Assembly: GCF_029892485.1 (NCBI RefSeq)
Contig: NZ_JARXVG010000001.1
Span: 992,001 to 1,056,000 of the forward strand
From: Variovorax boronicumulans
GTDB taxonomy: Bacteria > Pseudomonadota > Gammaproteobacteria > Burkholderiales > Burkholderiaceae_C
Direction of reading: 5' to 3'
Length of the DNA: 64,000 nucleotides
This document shows, piece by piece, positions 18,054 to 25,733 of this stretch. Within the stretch, counting starts at the first letter, position 1. Every line of letters starts with the position of its first letter. The notes beneath the pieces are model-generated. The model was given only the letters and a program-made list of their open reading frames with translations, was not told the DNA's origin and did no database searches. Position numbers and translations under genes: made by a program.

Positions 18054-18467
18054 ATGCGCACCCTGCTGCTCGCTCTCATGATCGCCCTGCTGCCCATCCG
18101 CGGCTGGCTGGGCGATGCGATGGCGGTGGAGATGGTGCGGCACTCGCTGCCGGCTGCATCGGTCGTTGCTGAAGAGGCCTCCCCAGCCCCGGTGGCGGCA
18201 GATGCGCATTGCCATGAAGCCATGAACGCAGCCGATAGCGGCATGAGCGCTATGGCGCACCATGACGATGGCAGCAGCACCAGCCACGGCACCGACCACC
18301 AGGGCTGCGGCACCTGCACCGTCTGCCAGGTCTGCCACACGGTGGCTCTAGGCGGCACACTCCTCATCGATATCGTCCACGGCGCCCCTCAAGCGCCGCC
18401 GGCTGCCCACGCGGCCCGCTTCGCGAGCGCAGAGCCCGTGCCGGGCCTCAAGCCGCCCATTTCCTGA
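18054..18467 (+). CDS. His/Cys-rich periplasmic protein of the copper locus
   Basis: 137 aa, not assigned to a named family. After a signal peptide (LLLALMIALLPIRGWLGDA) come metal-binding clusters: ADAHCHEAMNA, SAMAHHDDGSS, then GTDHQGCGTCTVCQVCHTVA with four Cys and two His in twenty residues. It is the first gene before the TolC-like and multicopper oxidase genes, so metal sequestration or delivery in the periplasm is a fair inference. The ORF starts 24 bases after the previous gene without an obvious ribosome binding site. Similar short proteins are often found beside copper genes in Burkholderiales. Confidence 0.72.
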   Translation: MRTLLLALMIALLPIRGWLGDAMAVEMVRHSLPAASVVAEEASPAPVAADAHCHEAMNAADSGMSAMAHHDDGSSTSHGTDHQGCGTCTVCQVCHTVALGGTLLIDIVHGAPQAPPAAHAARFASAEPVPGLKPPIS

Positions 18468-18544
18468 CCTCCCTGCCCGTAGTCCGTCCGCAGTGAGCCT
18501 TTGCCGGCTCTCGGCGTTGATCGTATTGCTCATGGAGATCGAGC

Positions 18545-20020
18545 GTGAACCCCATTGTTCGCCGGCAGCTTGCCGGTCCCCTTCGCTATCGAAGAAGTAG
18601 CGCGCTGCTCAAGCGCGCCGCCGCACTCGGCAGCGCTCTGGTGCTGGCCGGATGTGCCAGTCTGTCGCCCGACGGCGGCACTGCCGACGTGCAGGCGCTG
18701 GTCGCGGGCAACCCGCTGATGGCGGGCAGCACCGCGCAGCGTGCGCCCGACGAAGCTTCGCAGAAGAGCGTCGACGCGCTGCTCGCCAAGCCGCTCGATG
18801 CCGAAGCCGCCGTGCGCATCGCCCTCCTCAACAGCCCACGCGTGCAGGACGCCTTCGCCACGCTGCAGCTGAGCGACGCCGACCGCGTGCAGGCCGCGAG
18901 CCTGCCGAACCCGGTGCTCTCGTTCAGCCGCCTCGCGCAAGGCCGCGAGCGCGAGTTCGAGCGGATGCTGAGCTTCAACGTGATCGGGCTCGTCACGCTG
19001 CCGTGGCAGGCCCGCTGGGCTGGCCAGCGGCATGAGGCCGCCAAGCTGCAGGCCGCGCAGAACGTGCTGCTGCTGGCCGCCGACACACGCCGCGCGTGGG
19101 TGCGCGCAGTGTCGGCGCAGCAGAGCGTGGCGTACCTGCGCGATGCGAAGGACGCGGCCGAAGCCGGCGCCGAGCTCGCGCACCGCATGGCCAAGGCCGG
19201 CAACTGGAGCACGCTGCAGCGCACGCGCGAACAGCTACTGCTGGCCGATGCCGCGGCGCAGCTCGCGCGCGCCGAGCAGATGGCCGTCGCCACGCGTGAG
19301 CAACTCAATCGATTGCTCGGCCTCGGCGGCGAGCGCACCAGCTACACGCTGCCCGATCGCCTGCCTCCTCTGCCGCAGTCCGCGCCCGACCTCGGCGACG
19401 TGCAGGCCCGCGCCCTGCGCGACCGGCTCGACGTGCGTTCGGCACAGGCGCAGAACACGGCGGTGGCCGATTCGCTCGGCCTCACGCGTGCCACGCATGT
19501 CATCAACGCCCTGGAGATCGGTGCCGTACGCAACACCACCTTCGCCAACGACGGCGAGCGTTCGCGTTCGACCAAGAGAGGCTTCGAACTCGACCTGCCG
19601 CTGCCGTTGTTCGACTGGGGCCAGGCACGCACCGGCCGCGCCGAGGCGCAGTACATGCAGTCGGCCGCCCGCGTGCGCGACGTGGGCGTGCTGGCCGCGA
19701 GCGAGGCGCGCGAAGCCTGGCAGGGCTGGAACACCGCCTATGCGCTGGCGCGCCGCTACCGCGACGAGGTGCTGCCGCTGCGCAAGAAGGTCAACGAGGA
19801 AATGGTGCTGCGCTACAACGGCATGCTCGCGAGCGTGTGGGAATTGCTCGGCGAAACCCGCGCGAGCATGCTCGTGGTGAACGCCGGCATGGAGGCTCAG
19901 CGCGACTTCTGGCTCGCCGACACCGACCTGCAACTCGTGCTCACCGGCAGTTCGCCCGGCGGCATGACGGCGCTGCAGACGACCACGGCCGGCGATGCAC
20001 CTGCGGCGGGAGGGCACTGA
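18545..20020 (+). CDS. TolC-family outer membrane lipoprotein
   Basis: 491 aa, GTG start with GGAG upstream at 18536-18539. A lipobox (LVLAGCASLSP, Cys about 37) marks an outer membrane lipoprotein like CusC/OprM. The repeated helical hairpins of the family are visible, such as AVRIALLNSPRVQDAFATLQ and the second repeat near ALRDRLDVRSAQAQN, ending LDLPLPLFDWGQART. The usual partners (RND pump and membrane fusion protein) are absent; the gene instead precedes the copper oxidase gene by one base. A role in copper tolerance is inferred from context. Confidence 0.88.
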   Translation: MNPIVRRQLAGPLRYRRSSALLKRAAALGSALVLAGCASLSPDGGTADVQALVAGNPLMAGSTAQRAPDEASQKSVDALLAKPLDAEAAVRIALLNSPRVQDAFATLQLSDADRVQAASLPNPVLSFSRLAQGREREFERMLSFNVIGLVTLPWQARWAGQRHEAAKLQAAQNVLLLAADTRRAWVRAVSAQQSVAYLRDAKDAAEAGAELAHRMAKAGNWSTLQRTREQLLLADAAAQLARAEQMAVATREQLNRLLGLGGERTSYTLPDRLPPLPQSAPDLGDVQARALRDRLDVRSAQAQNTAVADSLGLTRATHVINALEIGAVRNTTFANDGERSRSTKRGFELDLPLPLFDWGQARTGRAEAQYMQSAARVRDVGVLAASEAREAWQGWNTAYALARRYRDEVLPLRKKVNEEMVLRYNGMLASVWELLGETRASMLVVNAGMEAQRDFWLADTDLQLVLTGSSPGGMTALQTTTAGDAPAAGGH

Positions 20021-20021
20021 C

Positions 20022-21401
20022 ATGAACCGCCGCAATTTCTTCGCAGGCGCCGCCACGGCCGTGGCAGCCACCACCGTGAGCCGCGTCTCGATGGCCGCGC
20101 TGCCCGAACCGGTGACGCAAAGCTCCACCGCCACCGCGCCACCGCTCGCCCCGCCGAACGGCCGCCCCTACAACCCGGTCGTCACCCTCAACGGCTGGAC
20201 GCTCCCCTGGCGCATGAACGCCGGCGTCAAGGAATTCCACCTCGTCGCCGAACCCGTCGTGCGCGAGATGGCGCCCGGCTTCAAGGTCAACATGTGGGGC
20301 TACAACGGCCAGTCGCCCGGCCCCACCATCGAGGTGGTAGAGGGCGACCGCGTGCGCATCTACGTGACCAACAGGCTGCCCGAGCACACGACCGTGCACT
20401 GGCACGGCCAGCGCCTGCCCAACGGCATGGACGGCGTGGGCGGCATCACGCAGCCGCACATTCCGCCGGGCAAGACCTTCGTCTACGAGTTCACTGCGCG
20501 TCGGCCCGGCACCTTCATGTACCACCCGCATGCCGACGAGATGGTGCAGATGGCGATGGGGATGATGGGTTTCTGGGTCACGCACCCGAAAGAGAGCCAT
20601 CCGCTCATCGAACCGGTGCAGCGCGATTTCTGCTTCCTGCTCGGCAGCTTCGACGTGGAGCCCGGCAGCGCGACGCCCAAGGTCAACACCATGACCGACT
20701 TCAACATCTGGAGCTTCAACAGCCGCGTGTTCCCCGGCATCGACACGCTCAATGTGCGCAAGGGCGACCGGGTGCGCATCCGCGTGGGCAACCTCACGAT
20801 GACCAACCACCCGATCCACATCCACGGCCACGAGTTCGAGGTGACCGGCACCGACGGCGGCCCCGTGCCGCGCACCGCGCGCTGGCCCGAGGTGTCGGTG
20901 GACGTGGCGGTGGGCCAGATGCGGCAGATGGAATTCATCGCGGATGAAGAAGGCGACTGGTCGCTGCACTGCCACAAGGCGCATCACACGATGGGACCGA
21001 TGGGCCACGAGGTGCCGACCATGATCGGCGTGGACCACAAGGGCGTGGCCGAGAAGATCAAGAAGCTCGTGCCCGACTACATGGTGATGGGCGACAAGGG
21101 CATGGCCGACATGGGCGGAATGGAGATGCCCATCCCCGACAACACGATGCCCATGATGACTGGCGCCGGCCCGTTCGGCTCGGCCGAGATGGGTGGCATG
21201 TTCACGCTGCTGAAGGTACGGCGCGACCAGAAGCCGGGGGACTACAAGGACCCGGGCTGGTTCAAGCACCCGGCCGGCACGGTGGCGCACGAAGTGGCCG
21301 GCGCCGCCGTGCCGCCGGCCACGCGCGACGCACCATCGCCGGGCAACAGCAGCGACACCGACGCCACCGTGCGCAAGCCGTCGGGCACGCACAACCACTG
21401 A
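20022..21401 (+). CDS. Multicopper oxidase, copper-tolerance type
   Basis: 459 aa. A Tat signal (MNRRNFFAGAATAVAA) directs folded export. All four copper motifs are present: HWHGQRLPNG, YHPHADEM, NHPIHIHGHEF and HCHKAHHTMGPM, giving the type 2/3 cluster plus a type 1 site with Cys, two His and an axial Met. It probably oxidises Cu(I) in the periplasm. It is shorter than CopA (about 600 aa) and has a Met-rich stretch (MADMGGMEMPIPDNTMPMM in part) near residue 365-385, like copper-binding inserts in CueO and PcoA. Its start comes one base after the TolC-like stop. Confidence 0.93.
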   Translation: MNRRNFFAGAATAVAATTVSRVSMAALPEPVTQSSTATAPPLAPPNGRPYNPVVTLNGWTLPWRMNAGVKEFHLVAEPVVREMAPGFKVNMWGYNGQSPGPTIEVVEGDRVRIYVTNRLPEHTTVHWHGQRLPNGMDGVGGITQPHIPPGKTFVYEFTARRPGTFMYHPHADEMVQMAMGMMGFWVTHPKESHPLIEPVQRDFCFLLGSFDVEPGSATPKVNTMTDFNIWSFNSRVFPGIDTLNVRKGDRVRIRVGNLTMTNHPIHIHGHEFEVTGTDGGPVPRTARWPEVSVDVAVGQMRQMEFIADEEGDWSLHCHKAHHTMGPMGHEVPTMIGVDHKGVAEKIKKLVPDYMVMGDKGMADMGGMEMPIPDNTMPMMTGAGPFGSAEMGGMFTLLKVRRDQKPGDYKDPGWFKHPAGTVAHEVAGAAVPPATRDAPSPGNSSDTDATVRKPSGTHNH

Positions 21402-21432
21402 CCACATTCACTTTCATTTCGGAGTTCATCGC

Positions 21433-21948
21433 ATGAACAAGATCTTCAAGTCCATCGCACTTTGCATCGCGCTAGCCGCTGCAGCAACCGCATCGCAGGC
21501 CCATGAAAACCACACGCCGAAGCCGAAGGGCGCCACCACGCTCGCCCTCGAGCAAAAGCCTTGGGGCATCGAAGGCAAGGCGAGCGCCGTGCGCCGCACC
21601 ATCGACATCGCGATGGCCGACGACATGACCTTCACGCCTTCGGTGATCGAGGTGCGCGAGGGCGACACCATCCGCCTGCGCCTGAGGAACAAGGGCAAGG
21701 AGCTGCACGAGCTCGTGCTCGGCACCGAGTCCGAGATCGCGAACCACGCGGCCATGATGAAGAAATTCCCGGACATGGAACACGACGATCCGTGGATGGT
21801 GCATGTGCCCGCAGGCAAGAGCGGCGAGATGGTCTGGACCTTCAACCGCGCCGGCGACTTCGACTTCGCGTGCCTCGTGAAAGACCACTTCGAACTCGGC
21901 ATGGCCGGCTGCATCCGCGTGCTGGCCGTTTCGCCCCAAGAGTCCTGA
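21433..21948 (+). CDS. Cupredoxin-domain periplasmic protein
   Basis: 171 aa. A signal peptide ends near ASQA|HENH. The cupredoxin fold shows DDMTFTPSVIEVREGDTIR, the ligand His in ELHELVLG, and FACLVKDHFELGMAG with the Cys-His-Met loop of a type 1 copper site. It may pass electrons or copper to the oxidase encoded upstream. GGAG lies 9 bases before the start. The region before the domain (HENHTPKPKG) adds possible copper-binding His. Confidence 0.9.
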   Translation: MNKIFKSIALCIALAAAATASQAHENHTPKPKGATTLALEQKPWGIEGKASAVRRTIDIAMADDMTFTPSVIEVREGDTIRLRLRNKGKELHELVLGTESEIANHAAMMKKFPDMEHDDPWMVHVPAGKSGEMVWTFNRAGDFDFACLVKDHFELGMAGCIRVLAVSPQES

Positions 21949-21967
21949 TCGAACCAAGGAGATCACC

Positions 21968-22429
21968 ATGCAACGACGAATCCTCTTGAAGCGCGCCGCC
22001 CCGCTGCTGGCGCTCGCATCCACCCTGCCGCTCACCGCTTTCGCTGCGGCGCCAATGGTCGAGATATGGAAAGACCCGAACTGCGGCTGCTGTCAGGACT
22101 GGGTGAAGCACCTCAACAAGAACGGCTTTGCCACGAAGGTGCACGACGAAGGCAACACGGCCGCGCGCACCCGGTTCGGCGTGCCTGCCAAGCTGGGCTC
22201 GTGCCACACCGGCCTGATCGGCGGCTATGCCATCGAGGGTCATGTGCCCGCGCGCGAAGTGCAGCGCCTCTTGAAGGAAAAGCCCAAGGCCGTCGGCCTC
22301 GCGGTGCCCGGCATGCCGGTCGGCTCGCCGGGCATGGATGGCCCGGCCTACGGGGACCAGCGCGATCCGTACGACGTGCTGCTCGTGCTGGCCGATGGCA
22401 GCACGCGTGTCTATCAAAGCTATCGCTGA
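21968..22429 (+). CDS. DUF411-family (CopG-like) copper protein
   Basis: 153 aa. A Tat-like or Sec signal ends at AFAA. The thioredoxin-like DUF411 core has WKDPNCGCCQDWVKHL with the C-x-C-C motif, LGSCHTGLIGGYAIEGHVP and PGMPVGSPGMDG. Members such as CopG bind copper clusters and take part in periplasmic copper redox chemistry. AAGGAGA at 21956-21962 supports the start. It sits between the cupredoxin and CusF-like genes. Confidence 0.92.
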   Translation: MQRRILLKRAAPLLALASTLPLTAFAAAPMVEIWKDPNCGCCQDWVKHLNKNGFATKVHDEGNTAARTRFGVPAKLGSCHTGLIGGYAIEGHVPAREVQRLLKEKPKAVGLAVPGMPVGSPGMDGPAYGDQRDPYDVLLVLADGSTRVYQSYR

Positions 22430-22441
22430 AGGAACATGGCC

Positions 22442-22732
22442 ATGAAGAAACTCCTCACCGTCCTCTCCGCCGCCCTCCTCGCCGCGGCCGCCTTCGCGCA
22501 AGCTGCGCTGCCCGCCGTCGAAGGCGAGGTGCGCAAGATCGACACCGATGCGAAGAAGATCACCTTGAAGCACGGCGACATCCCGAACCTCGAGATGACC
22601 GGCATGACGATGGTCTTCCGCGTGAAAGACCCCGAGCTGCTCGGCAAGGTGAAGCCGGGCGACAAGGTGCGCTTCACGGCGGACAAGGTCGACGGCGCGC
22701 TCACGGTGCTGTCGATCGAGCCAGAGGGTTGA
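22442..22732 (+). CDS. CusF-like periplasmic copper-binding protein
   Basis: 96 aa. The signal peptide ends at FAQA. The OB-fold CusF domain shows GEVRKIDTDAKKITLKHG and TGMTMVFRV, keeping the His and both Met ligands. The Trp that caps Cu(I) in E. coli CusF (W-P-x-M-T-M) is Met here (MTGMTM). ATG 22442 fits AAGGA at 22429-22433 better than ATG 22436. It is the last gene of the copper operon and may shuttle Cu(I) to the oxidase or TolC-like factor, since no CusAB is encoded. Confidence 0.9.
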   Translation: MKKLLTVLSAALLAAAAFAQAALPAVEGEVRKIDTDAKKITLKHGDIPNLEMTGMTMVFRVKDPELLGKVKPGDKVRFTADKVDGALTVLSIEPEG

Positions 22733-22796
22733 GAGCCGAACCCATCGCAAGGCCTCTGCATAGAATGAAGAATTACCAACGCATCGGGAGATCGAA

Positions 22797-23015
22797 ATGG
22801 GAAGTTCCGATCTGCAATTGGCTCTTTCTTCGCTGAGCGTGGCCGAGCGCATCGAACTCGCAGAGGAGCTGTGGGACAGCGTCGCTCGCGAGGCCGAATC
22901 ACAAGCGCTGACTGAGCGCGAACAGAGCGAAATCGCGCGGCGCCGTGCCGAGCATCGCGCAGATCCGCAAGCCGTCGTGCCCTGGAGTCAGGTCAAGACC
23001 TCGCTGAAGCTCTGA
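22797..23015 (+). CDS. Addiction-module antitoxin
   Basis: 72 aa of the short Glu-rich addiction module family that partners RelE/ParE toxins: ALSSLSVAERIELAEELWDS is its signature. The C-terminal half (ARRRAEHRADPQAVVPW) is the toxin-wrapping tail. GGGAG at 22786-22790 precedes the ATG. A possible minus 10 box TAGAAT lies at 22761-22766. The gene is followed 2 bases later by the toxin. These antitoxins usually repress their own operon. Confidence 0.85.
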   Translation: MGSSDLQLALSSLSVAERIELAEELWDSVAREAESQALTEREQSEIARRRAEHRADPQAVVPWSQVKTSLKL

Positions 23016-23017
23016 CC

Positions 23018-23308
23018 TTGCTCGACATCGTTTTTCGGGAGAGCGCCGCGCTCCAGCTTCAGGAGGCACAGGGCTGGTACGAATCACAGCGTGTGGGCCT
23101 CGGCGCCGAGTTCGCTCGCAGCCTGGAGGCGGTGGTGAATCGGATTGCGCGGCAACCGGAAGGTGCCCCACTGGTTTGGGAAGATGTTCGCCGGGCCCAC
23201 CTCAAGCGCTTTCCCTATGCCGTCTTCTTTGTCGTCGAGCCTGATCGCGTAGTGGTGCTCAGCTGCATGCACCATCGCCGGAATCCTGCCAACTGGCCGC
23301 AGTCCTGA
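23018..23308 (+). CDS. RelE/ParE-family toxin
   Basis: 96 aa beginning at TTG 23018. It shows the RelE/ParE fold: VFRESAALQLQEAQGWYESQ, EFARSLEAVVNRIARQPEGAP and the C-terminal KRFPYAVFFVVEPDRVVVL strands ending CMHHRRNP. The basic C-terminal strand Arg/His residues fit the active region. The family blocks translation or gyrase; ParE-like is the closer guess because of the YAVFFVVEPD pattern. TTG is weak and would keep toxin below antitoxin. It converges on the DadA-like gene with 18 bases between. Confidence 0.85.
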   Translation: MLDIVFRESAALQLQEAQGWYESQRVGLGAEFARSLEAVVNRIARQPEGAPLVWEDVRRAHLKRFPYAVFFVVEPDRVVVLSCMHHRRNPANWPQS

Positions 23309-23326
23309 GCACAGGCCCTTCTCTGC

Positions 23327-24637
23327 CTACCTGAATCGCCCCGGATCGAACGGCGCCAGCGGCGTCTCGGGTTCAACGCCCGCAAGCAGTTGCGCCGCGA
23401 GACGCCCGGTACGCGCCGAGCCGCACAGGCCCACATGCCCATGGCCGAACGCGAGCACGACATCGGCGCTCGCCGCCGACGGCCCGATGCAGGGCAACCC
23501 GTCGGGCATGCTCGGGCGGCGGCCGAGCCAGTGCTTGAAGGTCCTGGCGCCACCCCTTTCTGCAAGCGCCGGAAACATCGATTGCAGGTGGCGATGCAGG
23601 ATCTCCGCGCGGCGCCAGTCGGGCTCTGCGTCCAATCCGCCGATCTCGACCTGGCCCGCTGCGCGCAAGCCGCCGTCCATCCAGTGCGCGATGAGCTTGC
23701 CGTCGGCCACCATCACCGGCGTGCGCGGCCCGACGGTCGCGCCTTCGATGACCACGTGGTAACCGCGTTCGGTATCGAGCGGCACCGGTGAATCCGCAGC
23801 TGCGGCCAGCGGGCGTGAATACGCACCGGCACAGATGGCGGCGGCATCGCAGGCGATGTCGCCGTCGTTCGTGCGCACCGCGCGCAGCCGGCCACCCTCG
23901 ATGCGAAAACCTGTGGCGCGCCCGAAGATCCGTTCGGCCCCCATGGCGACTGCATGCTGCGCCAGCGCGGCCACGTAGATGCCCGGGTTGCGACAGTGAC
24001 CGGCCTCGGGCACGAAGATGCCGAGCGTGTAGCGCGCATCGAGGTCGGGCTCGCGGCGACGCAGTTCGTCGGTCGGCCATTCCTCCCAGTGCACGCCCAC
24101 GCGTCCGCGAACGCGCCAGCCCAGTGCATCGTCTTCGAATTCGGCACGCGAGCGGTAGGCATGCAGCAGCCCGCGCCGTTCGATGAGCTGCGGCACGCCG
24201 GCCTCGGCTGCGAGTTGCGCGTGCAGCGCGGGCGCATCCGCCAGCAGGGTGCGCAGCGCATCGGCGGTGCGCTGCACGCGCGCCTCGGTCCAGCCCGAGG
24301 CCAGGTAGCGCAGCAGCCACGGCAACGCGCGCGGCAGGTAGTGCCAGCGCACGGCAAGCGGCCCCAGCGGATCGGCCAGCCAGCCCGGCACCTTGCGCCA
24401 GGCGCCGGGGAGCGCGGGCGGCACCACCGAGTGCGAGGAGAGCCAGCCTGCGTTGCCATAGCTCGTCGCCTGCGGGCCGCCGGGGTCCTCGGGCTCCAGA
24501 AGGGTCACGCGCAGGCCTGCGCGCAATGCCTCGATGGCCGTGGCGCAGCCCACCGCGCCCGCACCGATCACCACCACGTGGCGCCTTGCATCGCCATCGG
24601 TGCCGAAACTACTTCTTGCAACTGTCATGGCGCCCAT
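23327..24637 (-). CDS. D-amino acid dehydrogenase-like FAD oxidoreductase
   Basis: 436 aa DadA/DAO-type flavoprotein. The FAD loop is VVIGAGAVGCATAIEAL, and a C-terminal GHGHVGLCGSARTGRLAAQLL completes the cofactor site. GNAGWLSSHSVVPPALPG matches the conserved segment after the first helix in DadA. It likely oxidises a D-amino or imino acid at the inner membrane, but glycine/sarcosine-like substrates are possible. Starts at 24637 or 24628 (both ATG) are equally plausible. It is divergent from the P1 peptidase gene by 30 bases, so the promoters overlap. Confidence 0.87.
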   Translation of the reverse strand: MGAMTVARSSFGTDGDARRHVVVIGAGAVGCATAIEALRAGLRVTLLEPEDPGGPQATSYGNAGWLSSHSVVPPALPGAWRKVPGWLADPLGPLAVRWHYLPRALPWLLRYLASGWTEARVQRTADALRTLLADAPALHAQLAAEAGVPQLIERRGLLHAYRSRAEFEDDALGWRVRGRVGVHWEEWPTDELRRREPDLDARYTLGIFVPEAGHCRNPGIYVAALAQHAVAMGAERIFGRATGFRIEGGRLRAVRTNDGDIACDAAAICAGAYSRPLAAAADSPVPLDTERGYHVVIEGATVGPRTPVMVADGKLIAHWMDGGLRAAGQVEIGGLDAEPDWRRAEILHRHLQSMFPALAERGGARTFKHWLGRRPSMPDGLPCIGPSAASADVVLAFGHGHVGLCGSARTGRLAAQLLAGVEPETPLAPFDPGRFR

Positions 24638-24667
24638 CGTAGAGGCACGGTCCCATAATCGGCCGCC

Positions 24668-25705
24668 ATGTCAGCCACGACTTCCACTTCTTCCTCTCCC
24701 TCCAACTCCGCCGGTGCCATCACCGACGTCGCCGGCATCGAAGTCGGCCATTTCTCCGACACCCGCCGCCCCACCGGCTGCACCGTCGTCATGGCGCGCG
24801 AGGGCGCCGTGGCCGGTGTCGATGTGCGCGGCGCCGCGCCCGGCACCCGCGAGACCGACCTGCTCTCGCCCGGCAACCTGGTGCAGCAGGTGCATGCGGT
24901 AATGCTCGCGGGCGGCAGCGCCTGGGGCCTCTCGGCGGCCGAGGGCGCGATGCGCTGGCTCGAGGAGCGCGGCATCGGCATGGACGTGCGCTTCGGCACC
25001 CTGCCCATCGTGCCCGCCGCGGTGCTGTTCGACCTGCCGATGGGCGATGCGCGCATCCGCCCCGATGCGGCATCCGGCTACGCGGCCTGCGATGCCGCAT
25101 CGAACGCCGTCCCCGCCGAGGGCAACGTGGGCGCCGGCAGCGGCGCGCTGGTGGGCAAGCTCTTCGGCGTGCACCGCGCGATGAAGGGCGGCATCGGCAC
25201 CGCGTCGGTCACTGTCGGTGGCGTCACCGTGGGTGCGCTGATCGCGGTCAATTCGCTGGGCGACGTGATCGACCACAACACCGCGCAGCCCGTGGCCGGT
25301 GCGCGCACCGAAGACGGCACCGCATTGCTCGACACCCGCCGCGCCCTGCTGCGAGGCGAGCTGCCCAAGCCACTGCTCGCGGGCACCAACACCACGCTGG
25401 GCGTGGTCGCCACCGACGCGGTGCTCACCAAGGTGCAGGCCAACCGGCTGGCCAACGTGGCGCACGACGGCCTCGCGCGCGCCATCAACCCGGTGCACAC
25501 GATGAGCGACGGCGACACGCTGTTCGCGCTGGCCACCGGCCGCGTGCCGCTCGAAGGCAATGCGCCGGGCATGACGGTGCTGGGCACGATGGCCGCGGAG
25601 GCCGTGGCCATTGCCACGCTGCGCGCCGTGCACGCGGCGCAATCGGTGACGGTGGGCGACCTGCACATCCCGTCCGCGACGGACTTCGCCGCAGCGCGCC
25701 CCTGA
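24668..25705 (+). CDS. P1-family (S58) N-terminal-nucleophile peptidase/amidase
   Basis: 345 aa self-processing hydrolase of the DmpA/NylC fold. The predicted autocleavage is between Asn241 and Thr242 in LLAGTNTTLGVVATDA, freeing Thr242 as the nucleophile; this matches the Asn/Thr site of nylon-oligomer hydrolase NylC rather than the Gly/Ser site of DmpA. Other family pieces are ITDVAGIEVGHFSD at the N-terminus, and GNVGAGSGALVGKLFG. It probably acts on small peptides or unusual amides in the cytoplasm; no signal peptide is seen. The TAXI gene follows after 28 bases. Confidence 0.88.
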   Translation: MSATTSTSSSPSNSAGAITDVAGIEVGHFSDTRRPTGCTVVMAREGAVAGVDVRGAAPGTRETDLLSPGNLVQQVHAVMLAGGSAWGLSAAEGAMRWLEERGIGMDVRFGTLPIVPAAVLFDLPMGDARIRPDAASGYAACDAASNAVPAEGNVGAGSGALVGKLFGVHRAMKGGIGTASVTVGGVTVGALIAVNSLGDVIDHNTAQPVAGARTEDGTALLDTRRALLRGELPKPLLAGTNTTLGVVATDAVLTKVQANRLANVAHDGLARAINPVHTMSDGDTLFALATGRVPLEGNAPGMTVLGTMAAEAVAIATLRAVHAAQSVTVGDLHIPSATDFAAARP

Positions 25706-25733
25706 CGCACCCCACAACAAAGAAAGGACCACC

